From positions 45,889 through 109,888 of the forward strand of contig NZ_LAJC01000008.1 of NCBI RefSeq assembly GCF_000981225.1: DNA of 64,000 bases. The letters are read 5' to 3'. Of the stretch, positions 16,351 through 26,127 are shown one piece after another. The DNA comes from Allosalinactinospora lopnorensis. Lineage in GTDB: Bacteria; Actinomycetota; Actinomycetes; Streptosporangiales; Streptosporangiaceae. The translations under genes and the position numbers were made by a program. The first letter of the stretch is position 1; each line of letters opens with the position of its first letter. The notes beneath the pieces are model-generated. The model did no database searches, was not told where the DNA came from, and worked only from the letters and a program-made list of their open reading frames with translations.

Positions 16351-17256
16351 TCAGGCGAGGTCGTTGTAGAACGCGGTCAGTAGGGCTGGCGTGGCTGAGG
16401 GAGGCGGGGCCTGGATGCACAACTGCTCCATGATTTCCAGGTACCGGTGGGTCTCCGCACGCTTGTCGAGGTAGAGGGCGCTGTGGAGCTGTTCCAGGTA
16501 GACCACGTCGGACAGCTGGGGCGCGGTGAAGCGCAGGAGGCTGAACGGGCCGCCCGCCGCGGGATGCCCGCCGTGCGCGAACGGCAGGACCTGCAGGGTG
16601 ACATTGGGCAACTCCGCGATCGTGAGCAGGTGCTCGATCTGGGCGCGCAGCACCTTCGTACCCCCGTAGGGCCGACGCAGCGCCGCCTCATCCACAACCG
16701 CCCAGAACCGCAGCGGTTCCGGGCCGATGAGACGCTGCTGGCGCCGCATCCGCATGGCGACGCGCCGGTCGATCTCGGCGGTGGGGGAGGCGGCAACGCA
16801 GGAGAGTTGGATGACAGCGCGGGCGTAGTCCTCGGTCTGCAGCAGGCCGGGAACGAACTGCAGCTCATAGGAGCGGATGATGGAGGCACCCTCCTCCAAC
16901 CCGATGTAGGCCTCGAACCAGTCGGGCAGGACGTCCTCGTAGTCCTGCCACCAGCCTGGGACGTTGGCGCACTCGGCCAGTGTCAGCATCGTGGCCCGCT
17001 CCTGGAGGTCGCCCACCCCGTAGAGGGTGAGCAGGTCGGCCACGTCGCGGGTTTTGAACCGGACCTGGCCCAGCTCCATTCGGCTGATCTTGGCCCGGGA
17101 GGCCCGGATCGCATACCCGGCGTCCTCCCGGGAGATGCCTTTGGCGGTTCGCAGCCGGCGCAGCTGGGTCCCCAGCAGGATTCGCACGACCGTCGAACCG
17201 CCCTGCGCATCCCTGTGGAGCCGACCGGCGACCGCACTATCTTCCACCGGGATCAT
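16351..17256 (-). CDS. XRE-family regulator with DUF5753 ligand domain
   Basis: The 301-residue protein has an N-terminal XRE domain (LRRLRTAKGISREDAGYAIR, about 29-48) and a C-terminal DUF5753 domain containing FVPGLLQTEDYARAV. Start ATG 17256 follows GGGAGGGCGC. Such actinomycete regulators usually pair with a small DUF397 protein, but none lies next to this one; the divergent neighbour is a DUF574 methyltransferase 600 bp away. Confidence 0.88.
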   Translation of the reverse strand: MIPVEDSAVAGRLHRDAQGGSTVVRILLGTQLRRLRTAKGISREDAGYAIRASRAKISRMELGQVRFKTRDVADLLTLYGVGDLQERATMLTLAECANVPGWWQDYEDVLPDWFEAYIGLEEGASIIRSYELQFVPGLLQTEDYARAVIQLSCVAASPTAEIDRRVAMRMRRQQRLIGPEPLRFWAVVDEAALRRPYGGTKVLRAQIEHLLTIAELPNVTLQVLPFAHGGHPAAGGPFSLLRFTAPQLSDVVYLEQLHSALYLDKRAETHRYLEIMEQLCIQAPPPSATPALLTAFYNDLA

Positions 17257-17863
17257 GCGCCCTCCCGATAGCAGACTTCTCACGAATAGTCGCCAGGATA
17301 GCGAGAAACCCGTGATGGTGCATGCTTGGCGGTTTTTGAATGTTTCACAGGCGTCCGCATCCACATCTCCTCACTTTGCGCACCACCACACGAACAATCT
17401 GTTGACCGACCCGATGTGAGAATCCGTAATTACCTGGAACACGGGGAGCGGCATCGCGACATACGCGTCAATTTCCTAAGGTACCGATGTTTCCTCACTC
17501 TGAGAAATCGGACAGACGCGCAGTATGGGCCGGAAAATCGGGTGTACGCGAACGCTCCTCCCCGGTACGGACGGTGCGGTACCTGCACGCGCCGCCGCTG
17601 GAGTTTCCGCGCGAGGACTTTGGCGGCTGCCCGTCGCCCCTGGGAAACCTTCCCAGGAAGAGCAGGCGGGTTTCCCGTGCCATCGGGCATGGGGTTCCCC
17701 TTGCCAGGAGTCGAGTGCGCCAGCAACCACTTGGCCGTTGGTGAGGTCGCCGCCCTCGTTCCAGCCATCTCACTCCTGGTTCAGCCATTCAGCGCACGTA
17801 CCTATGGGCCTGGTCTCCACCTGTAATATGTGCGCTGGCCCCTAACGCGCAGGAGGTCTCCCC
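17257..17863. other. Long non-coding stretch between XRE regulator and methyltransferase
   Basis: About 600 bp hold no frame I can support on either strand. It is more AT-rich near 17300-17480 than the surroundings, as expected of a divergent promoter region. No clear hairpin or operator stands out. A ribosome site AGGAGG occurs just before 17864. Confidence 0.4.
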
Positions 17864-18691
17864 ATGGCGGACTCCCCGAACTCCTCCGGCCGCGAGGAGC
17901 AGCCACCGCCTCCCAGGATCGATACCACCGTCCCGCACTCGGCTCGGATCTGGAACTACTGGCTGGGCGGCAAGGACAACTACCCCGTCGACCAGGCGGC
18001 CGGCGACGAGTTCAGTGCGATTTTCCCGGGAGTCTTCAACCACGCCCGCACCGGCCGGTACTACCTCGTGCGGGTTGTCCGCTACCTGGCCAGTGAGGCG
18101 GGAATCCGCCAGTTCCTCGACATCGGCACCGGTCTGCCTACTGTGGACAACACCCATGAGGTTGCCCAGCGAATCGCCCCGGAATCCCGCATTGTCTACG
18201 TTGACAACGATCCGCTTGTGCTGTCCCACGCCCGTGCGCTGCTCATTAGCGCCCCCGAGGGCATGACCAACTACATCACCGCCGACCTGCACGATCCCGA
18301 GCGCATCCTGGCCGAGGCCGCCAAGACGCTGGACTTCACCCGGCCTGTTGCGCTGATGCTGATGGGAATCCTGGGCCACGTCGCCGACCATGACGAGGCC
18401 CGCTCGATCGTGCGCCGGCTGCTGGACGCGCTGCCGTCTGGCAGTTACCTGGCGCACTACGACAGCACCAACACCAATGAGACGATGAACGAGGCCAACC
18501 GGCGCTACAACGAGGAGAGCGGCGCCGTCCCCTACATTCTGCGCAGTCCCGACCAGGTCGCGCGTTACTTGGATGGTCTGGAACTGGTGGAGCCTGGCGT
18601 GGTTTCGTGTCCGCTGTGGCGACCTGACTTCGCCCCCCTCGACGAACCCGGCACCAGGGATCTCTACGGGGGCGTGGGGCGAAAGCCCTAA
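17864..18691 (+). CDS. SAM-dependent methyltransferase, DUF574 (Methyltransf_19) family
   Basis: The 275-residue protein begins after AGGAGG and shows the family signatures ARIWNYWLGGKDNYPVD near residue 27 and FLDIGTGLPTVDNTHEVAQ near residue 85 (SAM motif I), then IVYVDNDPLVLSHARALL (motif II). The family is abundant in actinomycetes and largely uncharacterised. A decayed partial copy lies 1.6 kb upstream. Confidence 0.88.
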   Translation: MADSPNSSGREEQPPPPRIDTTVPHSARIWNYWLGGKDNYPVDQAAGDEFSAIFPGVFNHARTGRYYLVRVVRYLASEAGIRQFLDIGTGLPTVDNTHEVAQRIAPESRIVYVDNDPLVLSHARALLISAPEGMTNYITADLHDPERILAEAAKTLDFTRPVALMLMGILGHVADHDEARSIVRRLLDALPSGSYLAHYDSTNTNETMNEANRRYNEESGAVPYILRSPDQVARYLDGLELVEPGVVSCPLWRPDFAPLDEPGTRDLYGGVGRKP

Positions 18692-18718
18692 CAGGCATCG
18701 GCTCCGGGGGCCTGCCGG

Positions 18719-19522
18719 TCACATGGCGGCCGTTCCCCGTAGCTCGGGTTGCTCGCGGGTCCACCCCTCATCGTGGAGCAGTGCGCAGGCGGACGCGCGC
18801 AGGGCGGGATCCCGGACACTGGCGACGAAGGCGGCCGGATCCTCGCCGCAGAGCCGCCTGAGGCCAGGGGACTTCCCGAGCAGCTCCCGGATGAGCGTCC
18901 GTTGGTCACCCAGCGCGAGTGCCCGCTCTTCGCCGTCCACCAGGCACCCGTGGTCGCTGACATAGACGTACGGCGAAGCCAGGGGGTCCCCGTTGGGAAG
19001 GCGCACGGGAAACCGTGCGGCCGGCAGGACGCACCTCTGGTAGTTGGGCTCCGTCGCGTCTAGGGCCCGGAGTTGCTCCTCGTTCAGGAACAGCACGAAC
19101 AGGCGCGACACAGCGGCGCCGGTGACTATGGGGGCTGCGGGGATGTATCCCGCCCTGCTGATATGCGCCGAGACCCCGGGGGCGATCGCCTGGACTTCGG
19201 TAAGCACCATCGGGAACACCGCGGGGACTCCCCGTTCCACGAACTTGCGGCGCATCTGGGCCGGGGACGCGTTGGAGCCCACCGCGAGGACCGGGAAGCA
19301 CGACCTGCCCATGTCCAGGCCATGGGGCGCCAGAGCGTCGGCGAGCGCCACGGGTGCCGACTCGCGGTCCTCCGCGACCCGCCACTCGGCTACCCCCGTG
19401 CCCGTGATCGGACGGAGCCGGTGGAAACGGGCGCCGGCGACGAGGCCGGAGTGATCCGGTACCGGGCCGGGATAGGTCAGCGGGTGGGATACCGGGTCGT
19501 CCTCGAAGAGATCACTCGTCAT
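18719..19522 (-). CDS. Gamma-glutamylcyclotransferase-like protein, 267 residues
   Basis: The protein contains FPVLAVGSNASPAQMRRKF near residue 74; the (Y/V)GSN loop is the substrate-binding motif of the GGCT/AIG2-like fold. The rest of the protein is longer than simple GGCT enzymes and I cannot assign a substrate. ATG 19522 is the best start; an upstream extension to 19657 has poor composition. It converges on the methyltransferase gene with 27 bp between stops. Confidence 0.55.
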   Translation of the reverse strand: MTSDLFEDDPVSHPLTYPGPVPDHSGLVAGARFHRLRPITGTGVAEWRVAEDRESAPVALADALAPHGLDMGRSCFPVLAVGSNASPAQMRRKFVERGVPAVFPMVLTEVQAIAPGVSAHISRAGYIPAAPIVTGAAVSRLFVLFLNEEQLRALDATEPNYQRCVLPAARFPVRLPNGDPLASPYVYVSDHGCLVDGEERALALGDQRTLIRELLGKSPGLRRLCGEDPAAFVASVRDPALRASACALLHDEGWTREQPELRGTAAM

Positions 19523-19677
19523 GGTTTCGGGGGCGGCGACCACGTGCGTAAGGCCGAATGCCGTTGCGCGGACACGTCGTTCGAGGGTACACGGCTGGAG
19601 CCGGAGATCCTGCGTGCGCGTGCCACCGACCGGGTCACGGGGCGGTGCCGCGCGCACGGCGCCGGATCCACGTGCCG

Positions 19678-21156
19678 CTAGCCGGACGGGCGGGTGTAGC
19701 GGTGCTTGACCCCAACGGGGAAGTGCTCCGGGTCGCCGGCCGCGCGCAGGATCGTGTGCGGGAGCTGCCGGTCGGGCGGCACGTAGTGCGCGAATTCGCT
19801 GTTGAGGCGCAGCAGTTGGTCCCGGACGGACTCGGCGGCCAGACGTTCCCGGCCGCTGGTGGGCTCCTCTCCGGGTGCCAGCTCGACGACGAGCCGCAAC
19901 CGCCGGTCGCTGTCGGAGTCCTCCACGGTCTGCAGGACGAACTTGCCGGTGACCCAGTCACTGACGCCCGGCTGTTCCAGTCCCACCGCGACGTTCTCCG
20001 GATAGATGTTCGCGCCGAAGTAGGACACGGTGAACAGCGACCGGCCGAACACGTACGCGAAGGGCAGCCGCCTGGTCTCGTCCGCCTCGGACACGGGGTC
20101 GAAGCCGTGGCGCGCGCAGAACGCGAGCATGTCCTCGTAGGGGACCAGTCCGCCTTCGTCGGCGATGTGGTACCGGATCAGCGGCACGCCGTTGTCACCG
20201 GAGAAGAGCAGTGTCCCCTCGTGTGTCTCGAAGAACCGGTGCGTGGGGTCGTACTGGACCAGGGTCGGCAGCCGCGACTCGCCGAACAGCTCCCTCGCCG
20301 CGGTGGGATCGCCGGCCAGGAACCGGCGAATGCGCACTGACAGCGGCGTCTCGTTGCCGAGCACACCGGCATCGGCGGTGCCGTACAGGGCGGCCGAGTC
20401 GCGGTCGGGGTCGGTCATTCCGGCTCGCCGGCCGACCAGCTCGCGCCATTCCTCGGTGAACACCTCCCCGGCCAGCACGAGCTTGACGGCGTAGCGCGCC
20501 CACTCCACCCCTGCGGCGAGTCCGCTGTCGATCACGTCCTTGACGAACGGGGGGTAGCCCAGCAGCACCACCTGGTCGACATGCGGCGCGAGCTCGGGGA
20601 TCACCCGCAGGATCTCGGCCTTGTTGTTGCCGGGAGCCACCACCGTGATCGGGTAGCCCTTGGCCGCCAGGTGGCGGACGCAGGCGGCCGTGTAGAGGCC
20701 GCCCACCCAGGTGCCCAGCGGGAAGCACACCACCGCGAGCGTGCTGCGCTCGGCCGCCCTGAAACTGTCGGCGAACACCCGCTCGAACCGGGCGGCCACG
20801 CCGAGTTCGTCGGTGAGGAAGCGCGGCCAGAACGTGGGCCGGCCGGTGGAGCCCGAGGAAACCGCGATCATGTCGCACCCGTCCAGCCGGCCGTTCCGGC
20901 ACAGCTGCGGCAGCGGGTAGCGGTGGTGGTAGTTCTCCTTGGAGAGCAGGGGGAGCCGCCGGAAGTCGTGGAAGGTCCGTACGCTGTCCGGATCGACCTC
21001 GTTGGCTCGCAGGAAGTCGCGGTAGGCCGGAACCGAGGCTACGACGCGGTGGAACAGCTCGATGGCGTGCCGCTCCGGCTCGTCGGGCGCCGCCGGCCGC
21101 GTGTCGAGGAACTCCCGCAATGCGGCCACAACCCGTTCGGGGCGGTCAGCGTCCAT
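19678..21156 (-). CDS. PaaK-like AMP-forming ligase (phenylacetate-CoA ligase family)
   Basis: The 492-residue protein has the adenylate-forming P-loop motif AVSSGSTGRPTFWPR near residue 98 and, further on, GDNGVPLIRYHIADEG, a typical A5/A8-like segment. The length suits the PaaK/CapK branch rather than long-chain acyl-CoA synthetases. Substrate unknown; activation of an aromatic or other carboxylic acid is inferred. It lies 2 kb upstream of the biosynthetic cluster and could supply its starter, though the strand and gap do not prove this. Confidence 0.75.
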   Translation of the reverse strand: MDADRPERVVAALREFLDTRPAAPDEPERHAIELFHRVVASVPAYRDFLRANEVDPDSVRTFHDFRRLPLLSKENYHHRYPLPQLCRNGRLDGCDMIAVSSGSTGRPTFWPRFLTDELGVAARFERVFADSFRAAERSTLAVVCFPLGTWVGGLYTAACVRHLAAKGYPITVVAPGNNKAEILRVIPELAPHVDQVVLLGYPPFVKDVIDSGLAAGVEWARYAVKLVLAGEVFTEEWRELVGRRAGMTDPDRDSAALYGTADAGVLGNETPLSVRIRRFLAGDPTAARELFGESRLPTLVQYDPTHRFFETHEGTLLFSGDNGVPLIRYHIADEGGLVPYEDMLAFCARHGFDPVSEADETRRLPFAYVFGRSLFTVSYFGANIYPENVAVGLEQPGVSDWVTGKFVLQTVEDSDSDRRLRLVVELAPGEEPTSGRERLAAESVRDQLLRLNSEFAHYVPPDRQLPHTILRAAGDPEHFPVGVKHRYTRPSG

Positions 21157-21304
21157 GCGCCGAGCGTACCCGGGGCGTTTTCGCCGGGTCGGATGAGCGT
21201 GGCCGAGCAGGGCGGCTGTTCTCCGGCCGCGCCATCCCCCTCGCGGCCGGGTTCTGCCGTTGAGGCGCGCGCGTGGACGGGCGGGGCGGGCCCCACCGGG
21301 ATGA

Positions 21305-22033
21305 TCAGGGAGGCTCGGGTGGGTCCGGCGGTGAGGTCGGTGGGGGCGGTTCGTCGCTCCCGTCCTCGCCGTTGCCGGGTTCTCGCGGAGGCTGCGGCGG
21401 TACCGGATCCTCGGCCGGCGCGGACGGCCGCTCGGGCACGTCGCGCCCCGTATCCGGTGTGGGGGGCGCGGGCTCCGCGCCAGGGGTTCCGGCCCCGCCC
21501 TCCCCCGTTTCGGGCTGTTGGGCCGGAACGGAGATCGTGCTCGTGAAGGTCTGCTTCGATTCGGCCACGGATGTTACGTCGTCCCAGTCGGCCTCGCCGC
21601 TGAAGCCGGGGGAGGCGTGCGGCTTGGAGGGCTCGAAGTGAAGTGGGGAGGGCTGCGCTTCAGGGCGGTGGTGTGGCGCACCATCGGCTGAAACGGCAGA
21701 ACCGGGAATCGGGTGGAGGAGCGTCAAGGCCAGAGCGGTGGAGGCGATACCGGCCGCACCGGAGGTGAGCCCGGGGTGGCCGTGGACGCGGTCGCTGAAC
21801 CAGGCGCCAGCGCTTCCGCCGCGGCCTTCGGCACGCATCTGGCGACGCCCACGGCGCGGTGGCGGATCCGATGGCGGATCCGGGGCATGGTCGAGCTCGC
21901 GTTCGATGCGTAGCCGGCGAAGGTGCCGTTTCAGCTTGGTGATCTCGCTGCTGTTGCGCCGGTCGCGCAGGTAGAGCCCCACGACCGCCGTCGACAACAC
22001 CCCCACGATGATGGGTAGGACGATTTCCCCCAT
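21305..22033 (-). CDS. Membrane-anchored Pro-rich hypothetical protein
   Basis: The 242-residue protein starts with one hydrophobic helix (IVLPIIVGVLSTAVVGLYL, residues 4-22), then a basic coiled region (SEITKLKRHLRRLRIEREL). A second hydrophobic segment follows near residue 95, and the tail is long, Pro/Glu/Gly-rich and probably disordered. AGGGGGCGCT precedes ATG 22033. No family recognised. Confidence 0.6.
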   Translation of the reverse strand: MGEIVLPIIVGVLSTAVVGLYLRDRRNSSEITKLKRHLRRLRIERELDHAPDPPSDPPPRRGRRQMRAEGRGGSAGAWFSDRVHGHPGLTSGAAGIASTALALTLLHPIPGSAVSADGAPHHRPEAQPSPLHFEPSKPHASPGFSGEADWDDVTSVAESKQTFTSTISVPAQQPETGEGGAGTPGAEPAPPTPDTGRDVPERPSAPAEDPVPPQPPREPGNGEDGSDEPPPPTSPPDPPEPP

Positions 22034-22262
22034 AGCGCCCCCTGCGGACCCGTCAAGGATAGCAAGAGGTGTCCTACGTCACCCGCACTCGCGCACTGGC
22101 GGGCCGGCTCCGGCGGGCCCGTTCCGGTTTCCGGGCGGCGGCGTCCCACCCGGCCTGACCCCAGGGATGAGCGGGCAGATCGGTGGGGTAGGGGGACGCT
22201 CGGCCGCCCCGGCCTCCGCGCGGCCGGGGGTTTCCCGGTCAACGCCGTCATCCCCCCTTTTC

Positions 22263-22287
22263 AGGCGCCTTCCAAGGAGGCGCCTTT
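22263..22287 (+). terminator. Terminator-like hairpin in a gene-poor region
   Basis: AGGCGCCTTCC (22263-22273) pairs with GGAGGCGCCT (22276-22285) and is followed by TTTCT. No gene I can support ends upstream on this strand in 22034-22262, so it may terminate an unannotated small RNA or be left over. Confidence 0.5.
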
Positions 22288-22626
22288 CTGCGAAAGTGGG
22301 CGGCCGACCCGAGTATTCACCGCAAGTTCTCCCCAGCGAGACAAAGGGCGGGCAAACCTGCTGTCCAAGGCACTGGATATTTCCGTTCCGCCACTCCGGC
22401 GGGTGCTTCCGAAGCCGCTGCGACGAGGGGCGCGCCTGGTTTATTCGTGATTCATATCACTTTCCCAGCTCAGGCGAATGAGCCTGGTGTTTTCCATGGT
22501 CGCGGGGGCTCCGGAGCCCCATGATCAGTCATTAAAACAGCGAACGTTTCCTTTTAAGGTTGGCTTAGTCTTACTCCGATAACGTCGCTCAGGACCAACT
22601 CTCCGAAGGGGAAAGGAGCAACCGGC

Positions 22627-22722
22627 ATGTCCGTCGGGCCGCTGTCCGCGACAGCGGATGGGATGGCAGGTTGCGATCGCCGACCTGAGGCCGCAGGTCC
22701 GCGGCGGGTCGGCGCGGCGTAG
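22627..22722 (+). CDS. Possible 31-residue leader peptide with strong ribosome site
   Basis: GGGGAAAGGAG stands 8 bp before ATG 22627, a better site than many real genes here. The short product (MSVGPLSATADGMAGCDRRP...) has no recognisable fold. It could be a leader peptide or the start of a gene whose frame is lost. Otherwise I see no supported gene in 22034-22983. Confidence 0.25.
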   Translation: MSVGPLSATADGMAGCDRRPEAAGPRRVGAA

Positions 22723-22983
22723 CCGCAGTGGCGGACGAGGCCGACGCTCGCGCGGTGACTGGCGTGCGGGCCGATCCGGCGGGGTCCCGCCCTCCGACGA
22801 CCCGAGCACGCCGTCGACTCGGCGGCACTCTCACACGTACTGGCGTAGAGATTCTCGCTGTTCTTGGCGTGCCGGTTCTACGCGTGACGCGGGGGACGGA
22901 TTCCGGTCGCGCCTCGGGCCCCATTGGGTGGAGGACTCCCGAAGACGACACGCAAAGGCCTCGAAACACCAGGAGCCTCTGGC

Positions 22984-23145
22984 GTGCCCAACTGCCCGCT
23001 CTGTAGGCAGACGAACCCGTACTGCTCGTGTCGCTCAGCCGTGGACAAAGGTGCCAGAAGAGGCCTCGCAGGCGTGTCCCCCAACCGCCAGTGCCCTGTG
23101 GTGGGTGGACTCCAGGGGCCGTCCTCTTCTTCCCCCGAGTCCTGA
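22984..23145 (+). CDS. Possible Cys-rich small protein, 53 residues
   Basis: GTG 22984 follows CAGGAG by 8 bp and opens VPNCPLCRQTNPYCSCRSAV, with a CxxC-x7-CxC cluster, then a basic Gly-rich tail ending in Ser. It ends 81 bp before the LuxR-type gene. A small zinc-binding protein or a peptide precursor are both possible; the opposite strand also has open frames here, so coding status is uncertain. Confidence 0.35.
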   Translation: MPNCPLCRQTNPYCSCRSAVDKGARRGLAGVSPNRQCPVVGGLQGPSSSSPES

Positions 23146-23226
23146 AGCTCCGGTCGAACTGTGATCCGTGCCGGGCTGCTGGATCGAGATGGCCCGCGTG
23201 TGGAAGCGATCAACGAGGAGACTGCC

Positions 23227-24288
23227 ATGGAAAGCGCCGTGAGCGAAGTAGAGGCCGCCAGAACCGGGCACCAGCCGGAACTGGCGGCTCTTGAGTCCTC
23301 GGTTCGGATGACGTTGGCCGACCAGGCCCCGTTTGATTCGCTTTTCCTCGGGACGGCCGATCCGCTGAGTGGGCTGCTGGAGAGCGGGCGCTTCTCCGGT
23401 CTGCCGAGACAGCACGCGTCGCGGAGTCTGCTGACCGAATACGCCGTTACCGATGTGAACAAGCTGACCGTGCTCGCACGGCAGCGCCGCTCGGTCGGGT
23501 TGTCGCCGGAGGCGACCGGAGGCGAGCCGCAACGGAGCTTTCGGTACCGCGGAATCCTGCGGCAACTGGGGATCGAACACGAACTGCGGGTCGCGCTGAC
23601 CTGCCAGGGAGTGTGTTGGGGGTACGTCTCCCTGTTCCGGCGGAACGGGCGCGCGGATTTCTCCGCCGCCGAGACCTCCACTGTGCGGGCGTGGGCCGCG
23701 GAATTCAGCTACGAGCTCATGAAGCGTGCGCTGAACACGCCTATCGGTCGCCTCTCCCCCGAGCAGATAGGCGTGATCAGCCTGGATGGCAAGGGCCGCA
23801 CCGAAGCGGTGAACGATTACGGCTGGTACCTGCTTCAGCATCTCAACTGCCAACGCTGCCCGCAGCATCCGGCTCTGCCCCTGGCGTTATGGACACTCAC
23901 GGCCCGGCTGATCAGCGGCGCTCCGGACAGCAGCCCGTCACAGCGGATGCTGCTGCAGGACCAGAACCTGGGCTGGTTGCAGCTCAGTGGAACCAGGCAG
24001 CGCCATCGGGACGGACAGCCGCAGGCGACCGTGTCCATCCAGGGGGCGCGCCCACTGGTGGTGGCCCCCTTCCTGCTTGCCGCGCACGGCGTCACCCCCC
24101 GCGCCGTGCAGGTCGCTTTGCGGGTGCTCAGAGGCATGACCTCCACGGAAATCGCCGACGACCTGCAGATCTCCCGGCACACCGTGCAGGACCATCTCAG
24201 GCCCGTTTTCAGAACGCTGTCGGTGAACAGCCGGCGGCAACTTGTCAGTTCGCTTTTTCCGCACCTCAAACCGTACGAACTGCGCTGA
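23227..24288 (+). CDS. LuxR-family regulator of the adjacent biosynthetic cluster
   Basis: The 353-residue protein ends in a LuxR-type helix-turn-helix (VALRVLRGMTSTEIADDLQI then SRHTVQDHLRPVF, about residues 296-329). The N-terminal 280 residues may form a GAF/PAS-like sensor, but I see no diagnostic motif. Start ATG 23227 follows CGAGGAG; a GTG at 23161 lacks this. It is the first gene of the co-directional cluster and is the likely pathway-specific activator. Confidence 0.85.
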   Translation: MESAVSEVEAARTGHQPELAALESSVRMTLADQAPFDSLFLGTADPLSGLLESGRFSGLPRQHASRSLLTEYAVTDVNKLTVLARQRRSVGLSPEATGGEPQRSFRYRGILRQLGIEHELRVALTCQGVCWGYVSLFRRNGRADFSAAETSTVRAWAAEFSYELMKRALNTPIGRLSPEQIGVISLDGKGRTEAVNDYGWYLLQHLNCQRCPQHPALPLALWTLTARLISGAPDSSPSQRMLLQDQNLGWLQLSGTRQRHRDGQPQATVSIQGARPLVVAPFLLAAHGVTPRAVQVALRVLRGMTSTEIADDLQISRHTVQDHLRPVFRTLSVNSRRQLVSSLFPHLKPYELR

Positions 24289-24320
24289 ATGCCTCGAGAA
24301 CGACGGAAGGAAACACGCTC

Positions 24321-24986
24321 ATGCCTACAGAGAACGACCCGCTTGACCCGGAGCCCGGGCAGGCGGTGTACACACCGGGAATCCTGGCCGTCTACAACAC
24401 CGCGGTGCTGCGGATCTCCCAGCCCCTGGCATGGGGCTGTCCCAGCCGGCGGATTCTCGACCTGTACGACCGCCACGTCTCGGCCAACCATCTGGACATC
24501 GGTATCGGCACCGGTTACTTCCTCAACCGGTGCACCTATCCCGTCGAGCGGCCCGAACTGACCCTGCTGGACATGAATCCCAACTCGCTGCGCGTGGCGG
24601 CCGGCAGGCTTCGCAGGTACTCGCCGGCCACCAAGCAGGGCAATGTCCTGGAGCCCGTCGACCTTCCCGAGGAGAGCTTCGGGTCGGTCGGTATGAACTG
24701 CCTGATGCACTGCCTACCGGGGGAATTCACTGACAAGGCCGCGGTCTTCGAGAACGTCAAACCGCTGATGAAACCGGGCGCCTGGCTGTTCGGCAGTACC
24801 GTTCTGGGCGCGCTGCCCGACCAGAACCTCTTGGGGAAGGCGATTCTGCACAGTTACAACCGCAAGGGGATATGGAGCAATTACACCGATGACCTGGACG
24901 GTCTGAACAAGGCCCTCTCTCAGCACTTCGACGTCTTCGACGTGACGATGGTGGGCAAATCCGCGCTCTTTAGGGCCCAGCGCTGA
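24321..24986 (+). CDS. Class I SAM-dependent methyltransferase, 221 residues
   Basis: Motif I is HLDIGIGTGYFL (residues 57-68), followed by ELTLLDMNPNSL (motif II) and a motif-IV-like FGSVGMNCLMHCLPG. The protein is a stand-alone small-molecule methyltransferase by length and layout. AAGGAAA precedes ATG 24321. It lies 32 bp after the LuxR gene and probably shares its transcript. Acceptor unknown. Confidence 0.88.
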   Translation: MPTENDPLDPEPGQAVYTPGILAVYNTAVLRISQPLAWGCPSRRILDLYDRHVSANHLDIGIGTGYFLNRCTYPVERPELTLLDMNPNSLRVAAGRLRRYSPATKQGNVLEPVDLPEESFGSVGMNCLMHCLPGEFTDKAAVFENVKPLMKPGAWLFGSTVLGALPDQNLLGKAILHSYNRKGIWSNYTDDLDGLNKALSQHFDVFDVTMVGKSALFRAQR

Positions 24987-25140
24987 TCTCAGGTCTCTCC
25001 AGCGCTCACCGTCACCTCACGGGCGATTGCGCCGGCGGTTCCGGGGCGTCCCAGAAAAATTGGGATGGCCGCCCGCCGCGCCGCGGATCTACCGTCGGTG
25101 GCGATCTGCGCGAGAACGACACAAAAGGAGTGTGTACCGA

Positions 25141-26058
25141 ATGCAGCAAGAAGGCGGGACGGTCGCCTACACCATCGCCGGCGAGGATCACATTGACGCG
25201 CTCGGCCCTGAGCAGTGCGACCTCGACTTCTGGATGGGCCAGATGATCAAGCAGGCGCCCGAGTGGGAAGCCCCTTTGGGCGTCCCCGCGTACTTGCTGG
25301 AGGACGCGCCGCTTCGGCAGGCGCTGCTGGCCGAGTTCTCCTTCCAGGCGATCGCCGAGGACAAGGCGACCCGGGCTCTTAGCGCGCTCCTTCCCATCGC
25401 CCCGGACACGGACTGCCTCGAGTTCTACACCAGCCAGATCATGGACGAGGCCCGGCACCGCAAGCTGTACCGCTCGCATCTGCTGGATCTCGGTGTGCCG
25501 CCGGCCGAACTGGACCAGGTGATCGCCCAGTACGCCGGCGACGCGGCCGAGGCGGTACTGAGCCCGGTCGAGCACTACGGCCTGGAGGACATGGCGGAGC
25601 ACGGGGACTTCTACCGCGGCGTGCTGCTCGTGTGCGTGCTCGTCGAAGGGGTCATCGCGCCGATCACTGAGCTGAGCGAGCGCAAGTGGCGGCTGCTGGA
25701 CCCGGTTGCCGCGCGCATGCAGCTCATGGCCAACCGCGACGAGACCCGGCATCTGGCCGTCGGAAGCACGATCATCCGCCGCCACCTGTCCGCCCAGCCG
25801 GACCGCAGGGCGTCGCTGCTGGACATGGTGCAGACCGGGCGCGAACTGTGGCAGAGCCTGCCCATGTCCGATCTGCAGTTCACTCTGGAGCAGGTGTTCC
25901 AGCAGGGAATGGAGCAGCACGCGGACGTGGTCGGCGACTACGAGATCTGGCCCGGGCGGCGGATGCTGGACACCACGCCGGAGGAGAGGGCGGAGGTCGG
26001 GCGGCTCTGGGCCCAGCAGATCCAGGACGAGCGGCTGGAGTACATGCTTCTGGCGTGA
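25141..26058 (+). CDS. Ferritin-like diiron oxygenase, possibly VlmB-like
   Basis: This 305-residue, mostly helical protein shows the carboxylate-bridged diiron pattern E...ExxH...E...ExxH: Glu73 in IAEDK, Glu103/His106 in DEARHRKLY, Glu169 in LVEGVI and Glu201/His204 in DETRHLAVG. This places it in the ribonucleotide-reductase-R2/ferritin superfamily. The segment WMGQMIKQAPEWEAPLG recalls, from memory, VlmB-like proteins of N-N bond (azoxy) pathways. ATG 25141 has only GAGTG-type pairing upstream. Oxygenation or N-oxidation of a pathway amine is inference. Confidence 0.7.
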   Translation: MQQEGGTVAYTIAGEDHIDALGPEQCDLDFWMGQMIKQAPEWEAPLGVPAYLLEDAPLRQALLAEFSFQAIAEDKATRALSALLPIAPDTDCLEFYTSQIMDEARHRKLYRSHLLDLGVPPAELDQVIAQYAGDAAEAVLSPVEHYGLEDMAEHGDFYRGVLLVCVLVEGVIAPITELSERKWRLLDPVAARMQLMANRDETRHLAVGSTIIRRHLSAQPDRRASLLDMVQTGRELWQSLPMSDLQFTLEQVFQQGMEQHADVVGDYEIWPGRRMLDTTPEERAEVGRLWAQQIQDERLEYMLLA

Positions 26059-26127
26059 GGGAAACGCGGCGCGCGGCAGCCGACGGTGGCAGGCCGCGCC
26101 CGGCATGACTCGATGGGTCGGGAAACC

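Noticed and set aside
19558..19677. Tail reading GGTRTQDLRLQP upstream of the GGCT-like gene, suggestive of a translated tRNA
   Set aside because: No cloverleaf, T-loop TTCGA or anticodon arm can be folded here on either strand.
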